Made by a program: the position numbers and the translations under genes | Part shown: piece after piece, positions 18,180 to 25,662 of the stretch | Layout of the letters: the number at the start of each line of letters is the position of its first letter | How positions within the stretch are numbered: position 1 is the stretch's first letter | Origin: Planosporangium flavigriseum | GTDB lineage: Bacteria > Actinomycetota > Actinomycetes > Mycobacteriales > Micromonosporaceae | Assembly: GCF_011947225.1 (NCBI RefSeq) | Contig: NZ_JAATVW010000001.1 | Coordinates: forward strand, 186,001-250,000 | DNA length: 64,000 bases | Direction: 5' to 3' | The notes under the pieces: generated by a model | What the model was told of the DNA's origin: nothing | What the model saw: the letters and a program-made list of their open reading frames with translations, nothing else | The model's database searches: none

Positions 18180-21023
18180 TCAGGCGGCCGCGCGGGTGAC
18201 GCGTAGCCCATCGTCCTGGTCGTAGTGCAGGTCGAAACCGGCCACCGTGGCACGCCCGTCGTCGTCGAGGTCGAGCACGAGTTCGCCGGTGAGCCAGTGG
18301 CTGTCCTGCCAGGCGCTGACATCGGTGCGCCGCTCCAACTCGGCGATGACATCGTCGATCACGTCGGAGGCGGTCATCATCCGCGGCAGCGGCAGGGTGC
18401 AGCGGGCGATCTGCCGGGGCAGCGGCCAGCGTGGGACGCTGCCGGTCGGTACGGCTACCCCACCCCCGTCGATCCATGGGGGTAGAACCAGGCCATCCGG
18501 CGTCCGTACCAGCAAGAGGACCTCGAGCGATTCGGCGTCGGTGTCGCGGACGTGGCCCAGCGCGGCACGGTCGTCGGCGTTGCCGACGCCGCCGGACAGC
18601 CAGCCGATCAGCGGCACGCCGGGTTCGGCCACGCCGGCCAGCCGGAAGCCGTCGGCCTTCAGTTCCTTGGCGGCGAACTCGTCGCGCTGCCGCGCCTCCC
18701 CCTCGGCCATCGCCGGCTGCCACGACGTGGGGCCGACCGCTGCACTGCCGTAGGCGGACTGAGTGAGCGGCGCGATGTCGGCAGGCAGCCGCAGTGGTGT
18801 GCCGGTCAGGTGCGGCAGCAGCACGGCGGCGCTGCGCAGCAGCATGGACGGCTGGTAGACGCGTCGGGAGCCGGAGACCGGGTGCGGGGGCTCCTCGGTC
18901 CAGTCAGCTCCGGTGATCCAGCAGGTCGGCGTCGCGAGCCGGGTCGGGCGGTCGCTGCGAAGGTGCCGGTGCAGCCGGCCGATGCGCTGCAGTACCAGGT
19001 CGACGGGGGCGAGGTCGGTGACGAGCAGATCGAAGTCGATGTCGAGGGACTGCTCGGCGACCTGGCTTGCCACCACGACGTGCCGGTGTGGACGGTTGGC
19101 GCTGCCGGGAGGCCCGAATGTCTCCCGGAGCCAGGTGTCCTTCGCGGCTCGGTCGACCGCCATGAACCGGGAGTGCGCCACCGACACCGGAATGTCCGGC
19201 CCGAGCGCTGCCCGCAGCGTGGCCGCCGTCTCCTGCACCCGCGCCACGGTGTTGCGGACCACCAGCGCGCAGCCACCGTCGGCCAACTGGTCGCGTAACA
19301 GCTCCACCAACGCCGGCAGTTCGTCGTCCAGGCGCCGCAACCGCACCTCGACGCCACGGCCGGAGTCGGCGCAGCTGATCGCGGTGGCGCTGCGTTCGGC
19401 GCCGGACACGGTGACCAGTGGGTACCGCAGGTCACTCCGGAGTGAGGCGTACGGGTCGACCGTCGGTTTGCCCCGGTCACGCCAGGTGCGCGGGGGTGGA
19501 GGACCGAGGCGGCCGTTGTCGTACGCGTCCATCAGTTCGGCCCGGCGGTACGCGGGTAGCGTAGCCGAGAGCAGGACCACCGGCACCCCGTAGGCGCCGA
19601 GCCACTCCAGCGCCCGGTCCAGGAACCGTCCCATGTAGACGTCGTAGGCGTGTGCCTCGTCGATGACGACGACCTTGCCTGCGAGCCCGAGGTGGCGCAG
19701 CACCAGGTGCTTTCCGCGCAGCGCCGCGAACAACAGCTGGTCGATGGTGCCCACGACGAAGCTCGACAATAGCGTCCGCTTCGGCCCGGCCAGCCACGCG
19801 TGTACGCCGATGTCGGCGCCGCCCGCGTCCTCGGCGATGCCACTCGGCAGCGACGTGGCCCGCAGCCGGTCGTACTCGGGGTTGAGCGCCGCCTTGCCGT
19901 GCGCCAGCCGCACGTCGCGGTCGCCCCGGCCGACCTGCGCGTCGGGTAGCCGGCGCAGCCAGGGCAGCATCCGGCCGAACATGGCGTCGCTGGTGGCCCG
20001 GGTGGGCAGCGCGAGATAGCAGCCGGACGCTGCGGTACGGCGGGCGAGGATCTCCACAGCCGCCAGGGCCGCCTCGGTCTTGCCTTCCCCCATCGCCGCT
20101 TCGACGATCATCATCCCAGGCGCGAGCATGGTGGCGGCAAGCTCCGCGACGGCACGCTGCACCGGGCGTGGCGCCGCGCCGGCGGGGAGCTCGAATCGCG
20201 CCGCGAACAGCTCGTCCACGCTTTCCGGCGGCCCGGCCGGCAGCCAGGGTACGGGCAGGTCGACCAACTCCCAGCCGACGCTGAGCCGATCGGCGTCCGT
20301 ACTATCCAGCGTGTACGGGAAGAACTCCTCGTTGCTAGCGATCCAGTCGGCCATGATCACCAGGCCGGTGAGAGCCGCCTGCGCCGGTTGCGACAGCGGC
20401 GCACCGCTCCACGCGGCGAGCCGGTCACCGGCACCGGATCGCTCGGTCATCCAGGTCAACAGTTCCAGCTGGACCTGCTGCCACGCCTCGTCGCCAAGCA
20501 GGTAGGGGCGGATCTGCACATCCCGGAGGCTCTCGTCGGTCGGTGGAGCGCCGTGGTGCCCGCCGACGACCACTGCGTACGGGTGCGGATCAACCCAGCC
20601 CTGTTCCTGCAGCCACTGAGCGAGGATGACGTGGCCGGCGGTAGCGTGCGGGGCATAGCGCCGGTCGGCCCGAATCAGCTCGCGGTCGAATGCCAGCCCG
20701 TGGTCACGCATCCGCTCCGCCAGCACGTACGCCTGGATCGCGAAGGCAGGGGTGGCCTTGCCGATGTCGTGCACTCCGGCCAGCCAGATCGCCAGCGTAC
20801 GGCCGTCGGCGTCACCACCGGGCAGCTCGTCGGCGATACGCCGGCGCACCGCCGGGCTCAGCCAGTGGTCCCACAGCCGCCCGGCCACATCGACGGAGTC
20901 GGCCAGGTGCCGCCACAGCGGCAGCCAGCCCACCGGCGACGTGCCCTTGCGGTCGGTCTTGCCCCAGACCGACCGCGCCGCGTCGCCCAGCGTCGGCCCG
21001 TCGGCCACGAGGCGGGTACTCAT
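18180..21023 (-). CDS. cas3: Cas3, HD nuclease-helicase
   Basis: This is a 947-residue protein from the ATG at 21023 (MSTRLVADGPTLGDAARSVW). The HD nuclease has AGVHDIGKATPAF near residue 84 and a downstream HHGAPP. The superfamily 2 helicase carries Walker A MGEGKTEAAL near 311, DEAHAYD near 453 and SATLP after it; the C-terminal helicase lobe has QVAEQSLDIDFDLLVTDLAP. Recruited by Cascade, it unwinds and degrades target DNA. Its ATG overlaps the stop of the upstream helicase gene (ATGA at 21020-21023), so it appears to be translated as the second gene of that transcript rather than from its own promoter. A fossil copy of the region around Walker A sits at 27948-28150. Confidence 0.96.
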   Translation of the reverse strand: MSTRLVADGPTLGDAARSVWGKTDRKGTSPVGWLPLWRHLADSVDVAGRLWDHWLSPAVRRRIADELPGGDADGRTLAIWLAGVHDIGKATPAFAIQAYVLAERMRDHGLAFDRELIRADRRYAPHATAGHVILAQWLQEQGWVDPHPYAVVVGGHHGAPPTDESLRDVQIRPYLLGDEAWQQVQLELLTWMTERSGAGDRLAAWSGAPLSQPAQAALTGLVIMADWIASNEEFFPYTLDSTDADRLSVGWELVDLPVPWLPAGPPESVDELFAARFELPAGAAPRPVQRAVAELAATMLAPGMMIVEAAMGEGKTEAALAAVEILARRTAASGCYLALPTRATSDAMFGRMLPWLRRLPDAQVGRGDRDVRLAHGKAALNPEYDRLRATSLPSGIAEDAGGADIGVHAWLAGPKRTLLSSFVVGTIDQLLFAALRGKHLVLRHLGLAGKVVVIDEAHAYDVYMGRFLDRALEWLGAYGVPVVLLSATLPAYRRAELMDAYDNGRLGPPPPRTWRDRGKPTVDPYASLRSDLRYPLVTVSGAERSATAISCADSGRGVEVRLRRLDDELPALVELLRDQLADGGCALVVRNTVARVQETAATLRAALGPDIPVSVAHSRFMAVDRAAKDTWLRETFGPPGSANRPHRHVVVASQVAEQSLDIDFDLLVTDLAPVDLVLQRIGRLHRHLRSDRPTRLATPTCWITGADWTEEPPHPVSGSRRVYQPSMLLRSAAVLLPHLTGTPLRLPADIAPLTQSAYGSAAVGPTSWQPAMAEGEARQRDEFAAKELKADGFRLAGVAEPGVPLIGWLSGGVGNADDRAALGHVRDTDAESLEVLLLVRTPDGLVLPPWIDGGGVAVPTGSVPRWPLPRQIARCTLPLPRMMTASDVIDDVIAELERRTDVSAWQDSHWLTGELVLDLDDDGRATVAGFDLHYDQDDGLRVTRAAA

Positions 21024-23125
21024 GGCGACGCCGGCAACAGGGTGCTGGGCGTGCCGCTGTGCGACAGGTAGAGCACGTCGCGGGCACGGGTGAGGGCGAC
21101 GAACAGCAGGCAGCGCTCGCGCTGCAGATCCTGCCGGTGGGCGTGCGGGTCCTCGGCCGCCGACGTCACCGCGTTGGGCGCGGGCAGTACGCCAGCGTCC
21201 AGCCCGACGACCGCGAGGCACTGAAATTCCAGCCCCTTCATGCGATGCATGGTGGCGACCCGTACCCCGTCGATACCGCGCCGGTCGTCGGCGACGGGGA
21301 TGTAGGCGTCGGTTAACGCCGCCGTGACAGCCATTACCAGCTGCCCGGTGCGAGCGGCGACACCGATCGCGTGCGGCTCGACGCCCTGTTCCAGCCAGGT
21401 GCCCACACGCTCGATCAGGGCCTCAAACTCGTTGTCTCTGCTGGTGTGCGCGGCCACCACCGGGGCGCCGCCGCGAGTAACCGAACGGTAGCCGCGCAGC
21501 GTGTCGGCCTCGTCGTCCAGCCCGACGGCGGCATCACCGGCCAGCACCTTCACCGACAGGTCCAGGATCTCGTGGGTGGTGCGGTAGTTGACGGTGAGCC
21601 GGCGGGTCCGGCCCCGCACATGAATGCCGAGCTGGGCCAGCGACACGTGGCTGTCGTAGATGCGCTGGTACGGGTCGGCCAGCAGGAACATGTCATTCGG
21701 CCCGGGTGCGACAAGCGCGCGCAGCAGCCGCCACTGCGCCGGGTGCAGGTCCTGTCCCTCGTCCACGATCACATGTTGGTACGGGGCGGGAGAGCGTCGC
21801 GCGATCTCGGCTGCCTCGTCGGCGAGCTGGGTGTGGGTGCGCCGGCGCTGCTTGGCCAGCTGGTTGACGACCCCCTCGATCGCGACCCACACCTGTTCGC
21901 GCTGGGCCCCGCGGAGCCCTTCGCCGCGGCCCTTGCGCGGGGCGTCCCGGTACGCCTCGACGCTGGTCAGCTGCTGCGCCAGCACCACCTGCTCCCACTC
22001 CCGCTGGAGGAAGGCACCGCTGAGCGTGGTGACCTGGCCGGCCCGGTTCAGGTATGTCGGCCCGGTCTTCGCGGCCGCCTCCCACAGCCGGTCCATGATG
22101 TCGTCGTCGGCAATGGTGACCTTCCGGCCGCCACGCGTGACAATCTCGTACGCCAGCTTGTCGACGCTGATCACGTCGATGCGCGACCTCACCTTCGGGT
22201 CGCCGGTGAGCCGGTACAGCTGCTTGCTGAGCGCATCGGCGAGTGCACGGGTGTAGGTCGTGAGCAGTACCTTTGAGCCGTCGTCCGGCAGCCGCCCGGC
22301 GAGGAACACCGCCCGGTGCAGGCCGGTGACCGTCTTGCCGGTCCCGGCGCTGCCGGTGACCAGCGCGGGACCGTTGTAGACCGCCCGGTAGGCGACGTCG
22401 CGCTGGGTCGGGTGCAGGAAGGTGCGCCAGAGGTCGAACGGGTGGGCGAGGATGGCGGCCAGCTCCACCGGGCCCGAGACGAACGCGATCCGCTCCGGCG
22501 TGCGGCGCGCCGCCGCCAGCAAGTCGTCGGTGTCCACACCGGACACGATCCGCTCGGCCAGCTCCTGCCAGACCTCCTCTACGGTCAACCCGCTGGCCAG
22601 CCCGCGCAGGACATCGAGTTGAACCTCAGGCAACCGGCCGCCCAGGCTCTCCAACTGCTCGTCGGTGCTGATCAGCCGCAGTAGCGGCACCAGGTCCCTG
22701 TCCACGCCGAGCCGCACCAGGTCGGCGGTGGAGGACTTGTCGAACAGCCCAGTGGTGGCCGGTGCTGCCTGCGTGACGCGTGCGAACTCCTCGATACCGA
22801 CCTGGTCACGTACCTCCAGCACGCCGAGGGCCTGGTTGACAGTGAACCGCCGGCTCACCGCGAAGGCGATGGCGTCATCGTGCGGCAGAACGTTGAGCAG
22901 GGCGTATCGCTGCTCGCCGAGGGCAAGCACAACCCCTCGATGGAACTGGTCAATGCGGATGGTGCGGATGTGCGGATCGCGGGCGCTGGCCAGCTTCTCC
23001 AGGTGCAGGCCCGCATGGGTGTGCTCGGCGAACTTGCCGATCGCGGCGTCGACAGCACGCTGCACTGGGCGCTGCAACCTGGCATAGGCAGGAAGAAAAC
23101 CACGATCGATGGCCAGCTCGGCCAC
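21020..23125 (-). CDS. UvrD/Rep-like helicase with RelE-like N-terminal domain, translationally coupled to cas3
   Basis: This is a 701-residue protein if the GTG at 23125 is used: it has a strong GAAGGGG site five bases upstream, and homologues I recall begin M-A-x-L-A. The ORF stays open to 23323, but the upstream starts lack such a site. The first ~85 residues (AYARLQRPVQRAVDAAIGKF, RTIRIDQFHRGVVLAL, LLNVLPHDDA) look like the RelE/ParE toxin fold. The rest is superfamily 1: GSAGTGKT near 258, IVDEGQDLH near 453, LTVNYRTTHEIL, TMHRMKGLEFQ and FVALTRARDVLYL. It is predicted to be an ATP-dependent 3'-5' DNA helicase. This fusion occurs in many actinobacteria outside CRISPR loci, so it is not a standard cas gene, yet its stop overlaps the cas3 start. 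Whether it serves Cas3, adaptation or is unrelated is unknown. Confidence 0.82.
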   Translation of the reverse strand: MAELAIDRGFLPAYARLQRPVQRAVDAAIGKFAEHTHAGLHLEKLASARDPHIRTIRIDQFHRGVVLALGEQRYALLNVLPHDDAIAFAVSRRFTVNQALGVLEVRDQVGIEEFARVTQAAPATTGLFDKSSTADLVRLGVDRDLVPLLRLISTDEQLESLGGRLPEVQLDVLRGLASGLTVEEVWQELAERIVSGVDTDDLLAAARRTPERIAFVSGPVELAAILAHPFDLWRTFLHPTQRDVAYRAVYNGPALVTGSAGTGKTVTGLHRAVFLAGRLPDDGSKVLLTTYTRALADALSKQLYRLTGDPKVRSRIDVISVDKLAYEIVTRGGRKVTIADDDIMDRLWEAAAKTGPTYLNRAGQVTTLSGAFLQREWEQVVLAQQLTSVEAYRDAPRKGRGEGLRGAQREQVWVAIEGVVNQLAKQRRRTHTQLADEAAEIARRSPAPYQHVIVDEGQDLHPAQWRLLRALVAPGPNDMFLLADPYQRIYDSHVSLAQLGIHVRGRTRRLTVNYRTTHEILDLSVKVLAGDAAVGLDDEADTLRGYRSVTRGGAPVVAAHTSRDNEFEALIERVGTWLEQGVEPHAIGVAARTGQLVMAVTAALTDAYIPVADDRRGIDGVRVATMHRMKGLEFQCLAVVGLDAGVLPAPNAVTSAAEDPHAHRQDLQRERCLLFVALTRARDVLYLSHSGTPSTLLPASP

Positions 23126-23280
23126 ATCATCCCCTTCCCCATCGTCAGCACCCTGGCCCGACCGAGGACGCGAAGAGTGCACCATAGCGAGCCCCGCCAT
23201 GAGTGAAACAGCTCTAATCGCGCAAGCATCGAAGGCCACTCGGCCGAGGCCCACTCCCTCGTATCGATGAGCATTCCAAC

Positions 23281-23291
23281 ATATTGTGAAC
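23281..23291 (-). promoter_or_regulatory. ATATTGTGAAC element upstream of the helicase-cas operon
   Basis: The 11 bases read GTTCACAATAT on the minus strand, within an AT-rich stretch (about 23275-23320) that is striking in this GC-rich DNA. The same 11 bases occur at 25628-25638 in front of the methylase gene. The element lies in the 272-bp divergent region between the helicase (start 23125) and the kinase (start 23398), so it could belong to a promoter or operator for either gene. Confidence 0.45.
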
Positions 23292-23397
23292 GCTGTTTGC
23301 AAGGAAATTTTCGAACGCTCCATTCACCAACGCGGGACCCAGTGGCTCGACTGTCCGGAAAGGCCCGTGCCGCCCGGCGTCCGACTAGGCTGGCCTC

Positions 23398-24669
23398 GTG
23401 TTGGCGGACGCGCTCCTCAAAGGCCGGTACGCGATAGGCCGGCTACCTTTGGCGCACAACGGGATGGGCGAGGTCTGGACAGCGCAGGACAAGCACCTCG
23501 ACCGCGCCGTCATCGTCAAATTCGTCAACGGCTCCATGGTGGACGCGGAGCTGATGCGACGGTTTCGGCGCGAGGCACTGCTGACCGCCCGACTGGATCA
23601 CCCCGGCGTACCGGCGGTCTACGATCTCGACGAGCACGACGGCCGCCCCTACCTCGTCCTCCAGAAGGTCGACGGGATCAACCTGGCAGATCTGATCGCA
23701 GAGCAAGGCCCACTGTCGATCGCCTGGGTGGCCGCCATCGGTGCACAGATCAGCAGCGTGCTGGTCGCCGCCCGGCGGATCGGCCTGGTGCACCGCGACA
23801 TCAAGCCGAGCAACGTCATGCTGGACGCGAGTGGCGCGGTGAAGGTGTTGGATTTCGGGCTGGCCGTCATTCGCGACGACGACCGCTACTCGCGGATCAC
23901 CCAGACCGGACAGAGCCTCGGCACTATCGGCTACATGGCGCCGGAGCAGATCCTCGGCGAACCCACCGATCACCGCACCGACCTCTACGGGCTGGGCGGC
24001 ACGCTGTTCGACCTACTCACCGGCCATCCACCATTCGACGGTGACACCACCGCGACCACGTTGCACCACCAACTGGCCGATCCCCCGCCGCGCCCCGCCC
24101 TGCTGCGTCCGGAGATCCCGAGCGCGCTCGACCAACTGGTCCACGCACTGCTGGCGATCCGCCCGGAGAACCGGCCTGCCAGCGCCACTGAGGTGTATGC
24201 GACGCTCGCCCCGCTCGCCCAGGACCTGCCACCGATCCCCGGGGTGGTCGACGAGGGCGGCGACACGGTGCGGGCGTACGCCGCGATAGTCGGACAGGCG
24301 CCGCGGCCGTCCAACGACAACGCGGCGCCGGATCCCCCACCTCGGCGGCCGGACCTCGACGTGGACCAGGCTTCGGAGCAGGCGGAGCAGCTGGTTGCCG
24401 ACGGCAAGTTCCGTGCCGCCGCTCGACTATGGCGGCGCCTCGCGGAGCATCACGCGCGACAGCACGGCGACACCCATCCGCTGGTGTTCGACTGCCGGCT
24501 GCGCGCTGCTCGCGCCCACCTGCCGCTCGGCGAACACGACCGGGCGCTGCGCCAACTCAACCAGCTGCTGCACGACCGGATCCGGGCGGACGGGCCGGAG
24601 CACCCAGCAGTGCTGGAACTGCGCCAGGAGATCGCGCGACTGAGCGAGAAAGGTGCCTCATCACACTGA
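23398..24669 (+). CDS. Soluble Ser/Thr protein kinase with C-terminal TPR-like helices
   Basis: This 423-residue protein starts at a GTG. The kinase domain covers about residues 5-270, with a Lys in VIVKFV, VHRDIKPSNVML near 134, the DFG of VLDFGLAV near 153 and GYMAPEQI. A Pro-rich linker leads to about 100 residues of paired helices (EQAEQLVADGKFRAAARLWR; ALRQLNQLL) of tetratricopeptide type. Unlike the PknB group it has no transmembrane segment or PASTA repeats, so it is cytosolic. All catalytic residues I checked are present. It is divergent from the helicase-cas operon, and its 3' end overlaps the convergent gene at 24661 by nine bases. The substrate is unknown; nearby candidates are the helicase and the methylase. 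Confidence 0.88.
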   Translation: MLADALLKGRYAIGRLPLAHNGMGEVWTAQDKHLDRAVIVKFVNGSMVDAELMRRFRREALLTARLDHPGVPAVYDLDEHDGRPYLVLQKVDGINLADLIAEQGPLSIAWVAAIGAQISSVLVAARRIGLVHRDIKPSNVMLDASGAVKVLDFGLAVIRDDDRYSRITQTGQSLGTIGYMAPEQILGEPTDHRTDLYGLGGTLFDLLTGHPPFDGDTTATTLHHQLADPPPRPALLRPEIPSALDQLVHALLAIRPENRPASATEVYATLAPLAQDLPPIPGVVDEGGDTVRAYAAIVGQAPRPSNDNAAPDPPPRRPDLDVDQASEQAEQLVADGKFRAAARLWRRLAEHHARQHGDTHPLVFDCRLRAARAHLPLGEHDRALRQLNQLLHDRIRADGPEHPAVLELRQEIARLSEKGASSH

Positions 24670-25350
24670 GCCACCCTCGATGCACACCGAACGCGGGTCA
24701 GTGAACGACCGCGGCAACAGCACGGCCTTCTGCTCCGGAAACCGGCTGCCCCCGTAGTGGAAGGTCTGCACGCAGTTCTGCCCGCGCGTCTCCGTAGTCA
24801 GGGCTCGGCGCGCCTGCGGCGAGTACATCATGCTGTGTTTCAACCAGGCCGCCTCCTCGCCATGCGGATCGAAGCCACGACCGCTGGCCGCGTGCCCGAA
24901 CACATCGTGAACCGCGCGGAACATGTCGTTCTCGCCGTCGCTGAGGTATGGATGCGGATTGCCGGTCGCTGCGCTGGCCCACACTTTCAACCGGCGTTGC
25001 CGCACATCATCGACCATCGACTCCACGTCGGGGTACGGATCCTCGTCGACGACCCGCACCGCCACGCCGAGCCCGCCGAACTCGACCCGGCCCACCAGAA
25101 AGTGGTACTGCCGCACCGTCTCGCGGCAGAACGCGGCGTACGCGGGAAAGGCCCGCTCGTCCCTGGCCGGTGCGGCCATGTAAGCGTCTGCGATGGCGAC
25201 GCCTAGCACCGGGCCGAGGCGCACCCGTGCATACGCTGCTGGCGCGAGGGCGTCACGGACACGAAAGCCGTACCGCCGCGTGCCTGCGAGCAGATACGCA
25301 ATCGGCGGAAAGGGTGCGGCCGAGGTGGACGGCAACGCAGGTGCGAACAA
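24661..25350 (-). CDS. Protein of unknown function with HDxFGH and TETRGQN motifs
   Basis: The frame encodes up to 229 residues. The C-terminal half is distinctive: PHPYLSDGENDMFRAVHD, then VFGHAASGRGFDPHGEEAAW, HSMMYSPQARRALTTETRGQ and PEQKAVLLP. The spaced His/Asp/Glu residues (HDxFGH, HGEE, KHSMM) suggest a metal site. I recall similar motif sets in phage proteins of unknown function, but cannot name a family. The start is unclear. A perfect AAGGAGG lies at about 25364-25370, but the ATG directly after it (25360) is in another frame and stops after about 35 codons. The long frame would have to start at TTG 25350 or further in. Either a non-ATG start or a small frameshift is possible. The gene follows a 56-codon ORF and converges on the kinase. 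Confidence 0.6.
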   Translation of the reverse strand: MFAPALPSTSAAPFPPIAYLLAGTRRYGFRVRDALAPAAYARVRLGPVLGVAIADAYMAAPARDERAFPAYAAFCRETVRQYHFLVGRVEFGGLGVAVRVVDEDPYPDVESMVDDVRQRRLKVWASAATGNPHPYLSDGENDMFRAVHDVFGHAASGRGFDPHGEEAAWLKHSMMYSPQARRALTTETRGQNCVQTFHYGGSRFPEQKAVLLPRSFTDPRSVCIEGGSV

Positions 25351-25396
25351 CGGTATTCATGGTCCTCCTTCGATCGTCGCTATGGGACGGATGCGG

Positions 25397-25567
25397 TCAG
25401 CGGGCCAATGATCCCGGCCGCATGTCGGGCGCAGCCGGTATCACAGTCGACACGGCACACTGCTCGCGGCGCAGTAGCTCACCCAGAACGCGAATCTCCG
25501 AGACTCGGCGGTCGTGACAGACCTTGGCGATCTTCCCGATGGTCGTACTGTGCCCGCGGCGTGGCAT
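25397..25567 (-). CDS. Small 56-residue protein of unknown function
   Basis: The ATG at 25567 follows GAGGGGG and opens MPRRGHSTTIGKIAKVCHDR. The middle (VSEIRVLGELLRREQCAV) is likely helical and the protein is basic. No family is recognised. It is the first gene of a two-gene leftward unit with the HDxFGH gene (37-bp gap to the AAGGAGG-ATG) and is divergent from the methylase across a 95-bp AT-rich region. Its size and position would suit an antitoxin or small regulator, but that is only inference. Confidence 0.45.
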   Translation of the reverse strand: MPRRGHSTTIGKIAKVCHDRRVSEIRVLGELLRREQCAVSTVIPAAPDMRPGSLAR

Positions 25568-25662
25568 GGGCCCCCTCAAGCTTCCTTGTGAACCGGGTTT
25601 ACGTGAAGACTAAGGCTTGTGTATCGAGTTCACAATATATCGACGCGTGCTAACGTTCACGT
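25568..25662. promoter_or_regulatory. Divergent promoter region with repeated GTGAAC/GTTCAC half-sites
   Basis: This 95-bp AT-rich spacer lies between the small ORF and the methylase gene. It holds GTGAAC at 25588-25593, GTGAAG at 25603, GTTCAC at 25628-25633 and GTTCAC at 25655-25660. TTGTGAAC or its complement occurs at 25586 and 25628, and ATATTGTGAAC (complement at 25628-25638) is repeated at 23281. The AATAT at about 25634 lies roughly 25 bp before the GTG start and could serve as a -10 region, with a short or no leader; no ribosome binding site precedes that GTG. Confidence 0.5.
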
